DNA of 33,678 nucleotides, from positions 1-33,678 of the forward strand of contig NZ_JAAAWN010000005.1 in the NCBI RefSeq assembly GCF_010500865.1, in the 5' to 3' direction. The translations under genes were made by a program, and so were the position numbers. This DNA is from Alteromonas profundi (GTDB taxonomy: Bacteria > Pseudomonadota > Gammaproteobacteria > Enterobacterales > Alteromonadaceae). Shown one piece after another: positions 7,465-13,127 of this stretch (positions are counted from its first letter, which is position 1; every line of letters begins with the position of its first letter). A model generated the notes under the pieces. That model saw nothing but the letters and a program-made list of their open reading frames with translations. It was not told the origin of the DNA and did not search any database.

Positions 7465-8559
7465 TTGTTCTTAGGTTTACTAAGTTGTATTTCTCAGGCG
7501 GAAACAGTTGATATTGGAAACATGACTTTCTCGCCCACATTATTTAACGTAGGGGCGGGTCAGCCGTCAATATCAGTGTGTGATGTCAATTCTGATGGTA
7601 ATACGGATGTTGTTGTCGCTAATTATTCAGACGATAACATTGTTATTTATCAGGGAGATGGAAGGGGTAATTTATCCGAATTGAATCGCTTTCCCGTGGG
7701 AGAAAACCCAACAGGTATAGCGGTATCTGATATTAACAACGATGGAAATATTGACTTTGCTATCGCAAACCACGAAACATCTTACGTTACCTTGCTTTTT
7801 GGGGATGGAAAAGGAGGCGTCAATAAGGCTCCTCAATCACCTTTAAATATCGGGATCAAGCCTCATCCACATGCAGTTCAATTGAAAGATCTTGATGGCG
7901 ATAATATTGAAGAACTGATTATTGACAGCCGTGAAAACGAAGGGTTGCTAGTTTTGAAGGGGCTTGCTAAAGGAAAATTTAAAGCACCAGGCAATATTGT
8001 CAACGTGGGAGGAGATCCATATCGAGGATTTGCGGTAAACGATATAAATGGTGATGGCGCTTTCGATTTGGTTACACCAAATCAGCGTGATATTGGTATA
8101 GCTGTTAACTCAGGCTCGATTGAAGCATCATTTTCATTAACAAAGCTGGAGCAGCCCGAGTCTCCATTTACAGTTGAATTGGCTGATCTGACTGACGATA
8201 GTGAATTAGATTTAGTTGTGGTAACTAACGGTACTTCTTTATCTATTTTCCCCGGAGATGGGCGTGGTAACTTTCAAGAGAATAAAAAAACTGTAATCAA
8301 TGTTGCTTCAGGCGCTAAACAAATAGCGATTGGCGATATTAATGGAGACGGGATAGAGGATGCTTTGATCAGTAATTGGTCTGGTGAGCTACTCGCTATT
8401 ATTGGCAGCAAAGCGACAATTAAAAGTTATAAATTTCGGCATGCAAGCATTCCTAATCCGTGGGGAGTAGCATTAACTGATCTCAATAAAGATGGTAAAA
8501 GTGATCTTATAATTGCTGATGGTGACAGCAAATTAGCAGTTGTGTATGTAAGTCAATAA
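7465..8559 (+). CDS. FG-GAP/VCBS seven-repeat propeller protein, N-terminus possibly frameshifted
   Basis: The open frame gives 364 residues from a TTG. It contains seven copies of the calcium-binding-like FG-GAP motif (DVNSDGNTD, DINNDGNID, DLDGDNIEE, DINGDGAFD, DLTDDSELD, DINGDGIED, DLNKDGKSD), matching one seven-bladed beta-propeller. The protein starts in the middle of a signal peptide (FLGLLSCISQA). An ATG at 7430 opens MSNKKVF and stops after seven codons. Adding one base to the run of six As at 7439-7444 would join it to the open frame as MSNKKSVLKLPSLFLGLLS, a normal signal peptide. The gene is therefore frameshifted, phase-variable or affected by a sequencing error. Role unknown; an exported adhesion or binding function is a guess. 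Confidence 0.8.
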   Translation: MFLGLLSCISQAETVDIGNMTFSPTLFNVGAGQPSISVCDVNSDGNTDVVVANYSDDNIVIYQGDGRGNLSELNRFPVGENPTGIAVSDINNDGNIDFAIANHETSYVTLLFGDGKGGVNKAPQSPLNIGIKPHPHAVQLKDLDGDNIEELIIDSRENEGLLVLKGLAKGKFKAPGNIVNVGGDPYRGFAVNDINGDGAFDLVTPNQRDIGIAVNSGSIEASFSLTKLEQPESPFTVELADLTDDSELDLVVVTNGTSLSIFPGDGRGNFQENKKTVINVASGAKQIAIGDINGDGIEDALISNWSGELLAIIGSKATIKSYKFRHASIPNPWGVALTDLNKDGKSDLIIADGDSKLAVVYVSQ

Positions 8560-8573
8560 ATTAGATAGCCGCC

Positions 8574-8688
8574 GTATAACAAACGCATTAAAAACGCTCA
8601 CAAGTTCGCTGAGACAGCAACACGTAGGCTCTGTCACTTCGTTCCAATTTTAGCATACGTTTTACTGCCCTTTTTGCGGGCGTTAAGT
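8574..8688 (+). other. attC site (long)
   Basis: Left end GTATAAC (8574-8580), right end GTTAAGT (8682-8688). An internal hairpin pairs GACAG with CTGTC. At 115 bp it is the longest attC here. Confidence 0.7.
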
Positions 8689-8704
8689 TTTTTGGGAGGT
8701 TTCG

Positions 8705-9193
8705 GTGATTGTCAGAAAAATGGAAGAGAAAGATATTGAAGATGTAAGCGCAACTTGTATGGCTTCGTTTTTCCGATCTGTTGCAGACACATTGTCGGAG
8801 GAAGGGATTTCAACTTTTTCGAAAATTGCGGCGAGTAGTGCTTTTCTTGACAGGATGAAGGGAGACAACTTGATGCTGGTTTATGAAAACAATGAAAAAA
8901 TTGATGGCGTGATCGAGTTAAAGGAAGGTCGTCATGTTGCAATGCTTTTTATTAGTCCTGAACATCAAAAAAAAGGAATTGGAAGGAAGTTGCTTTCATC
9001 AGCTCTGAAACACGCGAAGGTTGAGATTGTCACCGTCAGTGCATCATTATCTTCAGTTTCCGCCTATGAGAAGTACGGGTTTGAATGCAAAGGCGAAGCA
9101 GGTGAGTCGGCAGGTTTGGCCTATCAGCCAATGGAAATCAAACTTAACAATGAGCATATTCGTATGTTTTTACCAATGAAAACGGTAGAATAA
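8705..9193 (+). CDS. GNAT-family N-acetyltransferase
   Basis: 162 residues from a GTG, with GGAGG five bases upstream. The GNAT fold is clear: N-terminal MIVRKMEEKDIEDVSATC, a central strand VIELKEGRHVAMLFISPEHQ, the acetyl-CoA pyrophosphate loop QKKGIGRKLL, and a C-terminal VEIVTVSASLSSVSAYEKYGFECKG. It transfers an acetyl group from acetyl-CoA to an unknown amine. GNAT enzymes are common integron cargo, and some modify aminoglycosides or neutralise toxins, but nothing here points to a particular substrate. Lies between two attC sites. Confidence 0.88.
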   Translation: MIVRKMEEKDIEDVSATCMASFFRSVADTLSEEGISTFSKIAASSAFLDRMKGDNLMLVYENNEKIDGVIELKEGRHVAMLFISPEHQKKGIGRKLLSSALKHAKVEIVTVSASLSSVSAYEKYGFECKGEAGESAGLAYQPMEIKLNNEHIRMFLPMKTVE

Positions 9194-9215
9194 CTTTTTA
9201 ATCAATAGGCTATGA

Positions 9216-9312
9216 ATATAACAAAGCATTTAAGCGGGATTCCTTACGCGTGGCATTTTCGCTTCGTTCAAGTATAGCCAAGCGTGCATCACACCTTAAT
9301 GCGGCGCTATAG
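9216..9312 (+). other. attC site with degenerate right end
   Basis: Left end ATATAAC (9216-9222). GCATTTAAG pairs with CTTAATGC, leaving one extrahelical T. The right end reads GCTATAG rather than GTTATAG, a change at a base needed for cleavage, so this site may be inactive. Confidence 0.65.
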
Positions 9313-9339
9313 ATAAGCCACAAGAAGTATTGAGGTAGT

Positions 9340-9894
9340 ATGGAAAATCAAGAAGAAAAAAAGCCAGTTGGATGCTTAGCATACGTTATTGGCGGAATGT
9401 CATTTATTCCTTTAATCGGTGTTTTGTTTGGTCTAGTTGCAATCATATGGGGTTTTGCGATTAAGCACACCAAACTCAAAATAGTGGGTCTATGCGGTAT
9501 AGTATTCACAATTATTTTATACAGCGCTTTGGGCTATTTTGGTTTTGTACAGGAGGGGGGAGTATACGATGACCTTAGAAAAGAGATGGCCAAAACTCAA
9601 CTAACAAGCGCTGTGCAAGCAATCGAGTTTTATAAAGTTCAGAATGGGACATACCCTGAGACGCTAGAGGTTCTCCAAGCATCTCTACCTGAAAATTCGT
9701 TAGTATTTCTGCATGATGCTACGCTAGTTAATGGGGAAGGCAGTTTGTACTTCTACAAATTAATTGATGAAAGCTCATACCATATTCGAGCATACGGTCG
9801 AGATGGAATAATTAACACTGCGGACGACGTGCTACCTACACCAATAGAAAATGTGGGACTTATTGCTGACTATCAAATTCAAAGTGGTTTATAA
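9340..9894 (+). CDS. cassette-encoded membrane protein with pseudopilin-like domain
   Basis: 184 residues. A GAGGT site precedes the ATG. The N-terminus has two hydrophobic segments (about 13-38 and 46-70) with the DUF4190-like pattern of two helices separated by a short basic loop. From about residue 82 a type II secretion GspG-like stretch follows: LTSAVQAIEFYKVQNGTYPETLEVL, then YFYKLIDESSYHIRAYGRDGIINTADD, which ends in the D-rich motif often seen in major pseudopilins. The canonical prepilin cleavage site is missing, so it is a fusion-like relative rather than a true pseudopilin. Function unknown. The stop overlaps the next attC. Confidence 0.7.
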   Translation: MENQEEKKPVGCLAYVIGGMSFIPLIGVLFGLVAIIWGFAIKHTKLKIVGLCGIVFTIILYSALGYFGFVQEGGVYDDLRKEMAKTQLTSAVQAIEFYKVQNGTYPETLEVLQASLPENSLVFLHDATLVNGEGSLYFYKLIDESSYHIRAYGRDGIINTADDVLPTPIENVGLIADYQIQSGL

Positions 9895-9999
9895 CAAACC
9901 CATTAACTTGTTAGCGGGAGCGCTGCGACAGTAACAGGTTAGCTCTGTCGCTTCGCCATTATGCCCCACATGTCTGCGCCCGTTATTGAAAAGTTATAC
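9889..9999 (+). other. attC site
   Basis: Left end TTATAAC (9889-9895), which includes the stop codon of the preceding gene; right end GTTATAC (9993-9999). The interior carries a GACAG...CTGTC stem much like the 8574-8688 site, suggesting related attC lineages. Confidence 0.75.
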
Positions 10000-10023
10000 C
10001 TAATTTAAACAGTGGAGGTTTTT

Positions 10024-10479
10024 ATGAAAAGATGGACACTTTCTTTAGTCACCTTATTCTGGTCTCTTACCGCAATAGCAGACACAGACTTATCCGAACT
10101 CGGTAATAGGTATTTTTCAGCATGGGCAGCAACTCAGTCTCCCGATGCTACTGAAAAAGACGTAGAGCACTACCTGTCTTTTCTTAAGGCCGATGTCGCC
10201 CACCAACACTTGCCCTACGACTCAGATGATTCGCGATTACCTGACGGCAAAGAAAGTATACGCAAAGGGATGTTGTTTTATTTGGGCTCTCATTCGGAAT
10301 ATGAAGCTATCTTAAAGCAAGTTATTCCCGCTCATAATGCAATTGCCATGACATACACTACATCTAGCAAGGGAGTGCACCCCCAAACTAATGAACTCGT
10401 AAAATTACATTACACAACGATGGACGTTTTGGAAATCGAAGACGGCAAAATTGCAATTATTCGGAAATATGAAAAATAG
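10024..10479 (+). CDS. exported SnoaL/NTF2-like protein
   Basis: 151 residues from the ATG at 10024, preceded by GGAGG at five bases. The earlier in-frame GTG at 10012 is part of that ribosome-binding site. A signal peptide (MKRWTLSLVTLFWSLTAIADT) is followed by a domain with the NTF2-like pattern: a long helix (DLSELGNRYFSAWAA), acidic and aromatic residues, then strands AIAMTYTTSS, LVKLHYTTMDVLEIEDGKIAIIRKYEK. NTF2-like proteins serve as small-molecule binding pockets or simple enzymes; no ligand can be named. It is a cassette gene flanked by attC sites. Confidence 0.75.
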   Translation: MKRWTLSLVTLFWSLTAIADTDLSELGNRYFSAWAATQSPDATEKDVEHYLSFLKADVAHQHLPYDSDDSRLPDGKESIRKGMLFYLGSHSEYEAILKQVIPAHNAIAMTYTTSSKGVHPQTNELVKLHYTTMDVLEIEDGKIAIIRKYEK

Positions 10480-10485
10480 TGTAAG

Positions 10486-10533
10486 GTATAACAAAACAAT
10501 ACGCTCGCTCGCAAGCTTATGAGGGTGTTATAT
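10486..10533 (+). other. attC site (short)
   Basis: Left end GTATAAC (10486-10492), right end GTTATAT (10527-10533), 48 bp in total. The interior stem is weak. Confidence 0.6.
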
Positions 10534-10566
10534 GCCAAGTAAAATTCGCGTAAAAGGATATATCGA

Positions 10567-10752
10567 ATGAGAAAAGTTGTTCTGTTTTCTAAGACTAAAA
10601 AATGGTGGCATGAAAGCCCTGATCTAGATTTATTGAATGCGCAGATAACTGAAATGGAAAATGATGGCTGGGCTATCGTTTTTATTTCGGCAAACACTAA
10701 CTTCTTAGGGTTTATATCGTCATATACTATTTTGGTAGAGTCATCAGGTTGA
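10567..10752 (+). CDS. 61-residue cassette orphan
   Basis: A real gene by position: AAAGGA lies eight bases before the ATG, and the frame fills the gap between two attC sites. The protein MRKVVLFSKTKKWW..LLNAQITEMENDGWAIVFISANTNFLGFISSYTILVES has a short beta-helix-beta layout with the W/GW pattern of small DUF4177-like proteins (helix before DGW, then strands). No function can be assigned. Confidence 0.6.
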   Translation: MRKVVLFSKTKKWWHESPDLDLLNAQITEMENDGWAIVFISANTNFLGFISSYTILVESSG

Positions 10753-10756
10753 TGGC

Positions 10757-10842
10757 CCATAGCAAAAACATCATGAAGGGAATTAGACTCGCTGGCCTTC
10801 GGCCAAACGCGCTCTAAAATTCCCCTATGTTACGCGTTATAG
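10757..10842 (+). other. attC site with long stem
   Basis: The right end GTTATAG (10836-10842) is flanked by GCC. The left end CCATAGC (10757-10763) is degenerate but pairs with it (GGCC..ATAGC with G.TATAGGCC). AACATCATG and GGGAATT pair with AATTCCC and CTATGTT, and the tip is TGGCCTTCGGCCA. Confidence 0.7.
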
Positions 10843-10858
10843 GCCACGGAATGTTTGA

Positions 10859-11236
10859 ATGATTTTAGCTCTATTTGGTTTAGGTATGTTTGTTTTCGGT
10901 GGCATCATGCTCATTAAACCAATGGCGTTTTCAAATGGCATTGCAAAGTTCAGTAGTAAATCTTGGTTCCACAGCTTTGAGATTGCTAGTCGTCTTATTG
11001 TCGGACTATTACTCATTTGGCAGTCGAAATATTCCACTCATTCGTTGTTATTATTAGTACTGGGTATCGTTATTTGCTGTGCTAGCATCTTTTTAGTTGT
11101 AGTTGGCTCCACAGAACATAAACGTTTTGCCATATTAACATCCAAAATTGGTGTCTGGTTTCGTCCAATCGGTGTTTTCGCTATTTTGAGTGGCTCTGTA
11201 CTAATGTATTTGGGGTTTATTAACTGCGGTGTATAA
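10859..11236 (+). CDS. cassette-encoded four-helix membrane protein
   Basis: 125 residues: MILALFGLGMFVFGGIMLI, then a polar loop with the FSSKSWFHSFE segment, then three more hydrophobic segments (about 42-58, 62-82, 98-122). No known family recognised; the layout resembles small SdpI- or DoxX-like membrane proteins but no motif confirms it. The start has no strong ribosome-binding site (GGAATG only). It is the last cassette of the array. The stop codon lies in the left end of the terminal attC. Confidence 0.65.
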   Translation: MILALFGLGMFVFGGIMLIKPMAFSNGIAKFSSKSWFHSFEIASRLIVGLLLIWQSKYSTHSLLLLVLGIVICCASIFLVVVGSTEHKRFAILTSKIGVWFRPIGVFAILSGSVLMYLGFINCGV

Positions 11237-11312
11237 CAAAACACTCAATGCACTCGCGCTGCTCGTGGGAACGCCAACAAGAAGCTATAAGGGAGTTTTA
11301 TGACCGTTATAA
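11231..11312 (+). other. terminal attC of the visible array
   Basis: Left end GTATAAC (11231-11237), right end GTTATAA (11306-11312). AAAACACTC pairs with GAGTTTT, leaving one extrahelical A. No further attC follows downstream, so this is probably the distal array/chromosome junction. Confidence 0.7.
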
Positions 11313-11465
11313 AGTTGAGTTGTATGCTTTGACAGGTTGCGCCTAGACCTCAGGGGTAGTGAAATACCATGTCCCCATTTTCGATAAATAGCGTCTTTAT
11401 AATAGTAGAGAGTCGTTTTTTGTAGCCTAGATTGCTCGGCGTTACGAATTGCTGGTAAGAAAACG

Positions 11466-11507
11466 GGCTTTTTGTAGGTTTGAAATTTTACTGTCATACA
11501 AAAAGCC
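11466..11507. promoter_or_regulatory. perfect 11-bp inverted repeat upstream of sigma factor
   Basis: GGCTTTTTGTA (11466-11476) and TACAAAAAGCC (11497-11507) are perfect inverted copies with a 20-base spacer, 38 bases before the sigma-factor ATG. It could be an operator for a dimeric regulator or a leader hairpin. The spacing is long for one dimer, so the hairpin is equally likely. The 11313-11465 stretch holds nothing else I can support. Confidence 0.45.
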
Positions 11508-11545
11508 TAGTATTTTTCAATGGGTTTCCAGCACGTTTATTGAAA

Positions 11546-12073
11546 ATGAAGCAAACAGCAGATTTAAATTGGGATGAGTTAGAAGGAACAGATGCAGAGC
11601 ACTTACTCACATCACTAAAAACCTTTATCCGAAGTTTGTCGGCTGATAAAAACCAAGTAGACGATATTTTTCAAGAAACAGTGCTGCGTACTAAACGAAG
11701 TAAAAAACTATCAGAATTGGAATCGCCGCTTGCATACATGATCACTGTTTCTAAATCGGTACTTTACGACTTTCAGAAAAAAACCACGCCCCAGGCCGTA
11801 GATATCGATGAGGTTAGTTTACACTCTGATAGTGCTTCGCCTGACAGTGTTTACTTAAACCAGCAAAAACTCGCCTTGGTTGATGATATTCTTTCCGGCA
11901 TGTCTGCGCTACGCAGAGACATTTTTTTGCTTAGACGGGTAGACGGGTTATCTCGCGATGAAATAGCGACAAGGTTAGAAGTGAGCGTGGAAGTAGTTAA
12001 GAAACACCTAACAAGGGCGATGGTAGAAATTACCGTTAGGCTAGAAGAGGCGGGTTGGATTGATGAGCACTAA
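11546..12073 (+). CDS. FecI-type ECF sigma factor
   Basis: 175 residues from the ATG at 11546; an in-frame TTG at 11480 would add 22 unconvincing residues. Region 2 covers LLTSLKTFIRSLSADKNQVDDIFQETVLRT..SPLAYMITVSKSVLYDF. Region 4 is LVDDILSGMSALRRDIFLLRRVDGLSRDEIATRLEVSVEVVKKHLTRAM, with the helix-turn-helix at its end. ECF sigma factors of the FecI group direct RNA polymerase to an operon containing the cognate outer-membrane receptor, here the TonB receptor two genes on. The anti-sigma gene starts 23 bases downstream. Confidence 0.92.
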   Translation: MKQTADLNWDELEGTDAEHLLTSLKTFIRSLSADKNQVDDIFQETVLRTKRSKKLSELESPLAYMITVSKSVLYDFQKKTTPQAVDIDEVSLHSDSASPDSVYLNQQKLALVDDILSGMSALRRDIFLLRRVDGLSRDEIATRLEVSVEVVKKHLTRAMVEITVRLEEAGWIDEH

Positions 12074-12095
12074 TGTAGGTAGCTGTTGAAAGAGA

Positions 12096-13118
12096 ATGGA
12101 AAGCAGAATAAGTGGAAACAACGACATGACAGCGAGTGCATTAGATGAGGCTGCTGATTGGTTTGATCGTATGGATGAGCTTACGCCAAAAGAGCATCAA
12201 GAATTCGCCACGTGGCTAACTAGCGATACGAATAAACTTGCTTTCAAAAAAATTGCATCTGCCATGGGACAGCCAGAAGTTCATGCGCGCGTACACGCGC
12301 TGTCTAAGGCGTTAGAACAAAATCAATCGTTTAAGAAACCGGCTAAAAAACCTAACCGCTTCAACACGTATATTTCTCTCGCCACGGCGGCTTCTTTGGT
12401 TATTTTCGCGTTTTATTTTTCAGGTGGTTACTTTAATTCCAACAGTTCTGCAGGCAACAGTTCGTTTGCTAGCGTGCCTCCCGTTACCGCGAGTAATGGC
12501 CCCGAAGTTTTTACCACCAGCATAGCGCAAGAAAAAACCAATATCTTAAACGATGGCTCTGTGGTTTATCAAAGTGGGAATAGCCAAATTAGGGTGGCCT
12601 ACAATGATGAAAAAAGAGAGGTTAAATTAGCCAAAGGGCAAGCTTATTTCGATGTAATGCATGGGCCAGAACGACCCTTTGTGGTGGATGTTGAATCTGC
12701 CACTATCACAGTGGTAGGAACTGCGTTTGACGTTGACAGGGTAGGGGCGTCTACTCAAATCAAAGTGTATGAGGGAATTGTAAGGGTTGAAGCCGATAGA
12801 TTAGTTTTGCTGCATAAAGGAGAGCAAGCGTCTTTGGTTGATGGGGTTATACAAAAAACTTCCAGCTTCCATCCACAGCAGCTACCCAGTTGGCGAACAG
12901 GGTGGATAGAGATTGAAGATGAGCCAATCGGCCACTTAATCACGCGGCTTAACCGTTATTCGAAAAAGCCCCTAGCGTATCTAGGCGACCCTGCCGTTTC
13001 TATTTCAGGAAGGTTCAACCTGCGCAGTACATACGAGTCGGTAGAGCTAATTTCATTGGCGACAGGGCTTGCTATTGAAGAATTAGAGTCGAGATATGTG
13101 ATTCGGCAAGCAGAGTAG
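12096..13118 (+). CDS. FecR-type anti-sigma factor / signal transducer
   Basis: 340 residues; an alternative ATG at 12126 would remove ten. The N-terminal cytoplasmic domain (about 14-70; DEAADWFDRMDELTPKEHQEFATWL) is the DUF4880-type sigma-binding region. One membrane segment is at 91-108. The periplasmic FecR domain (about 138-245) includes GSVVYQSGNSQIRVAYN, VKLAKGQAYFDV, RPFVVDVESATITVVGTAFDV and the late GEQASL. The last 70 residues (IGHLITRLNRYSKKPL...VSISGRFNL) form an STN-like domain. It should hold the sigma factor inactive until the receptor's STN domain reports substrate. The receptor gene starts nine bases downstream. Confidence 0.92.
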   Translation: MESRISGNNDMTASALDEAADWFDRMDELTPKEHQEFATWLTSDTNKLAFKKIASAMGQPEVHARVHALSKALEQNQSFKKPAKKPNRFNTYISLATAASLVIFAFYFSGGYFNSNSSAGNSSFASVPPVTASNGPEVFTTSIAQEKTNILNDGSVVYQSGNSQIRVAYNDEKREVKLAKGQAYFDVMHGPERPFVVDVESATITVVGTAFDVDRVGASTQIKVYEGIVRVEADRLVLLHKGEQASLVDGVIQKTSSFHPQQLPSWRTGWIEIEDEPIGHLITRLNRYSKKPLAYLGDPAVSISGRFNLRSTYESVELISLATGLAIEELESRYVIRQAE

Positions 13119-13127
13119 TTATCACTT

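Noticed and set aside
11329..11403. TTGACA at 11329 and TATAAT at 11398 as a promoter for the sigma operon
   Set aside because: The two boxes are about 63 bases apart and neither has a convincing partner at 16-18 bases.
11285..11497. 70-residue minus-strand frame between the array end and the sigma factor
   Set aside because: No ribosome-binding site, no recognisable domain, overlaps the terminal attC and the inverted repeat; amino-acid composition looks like noncoding DNA.
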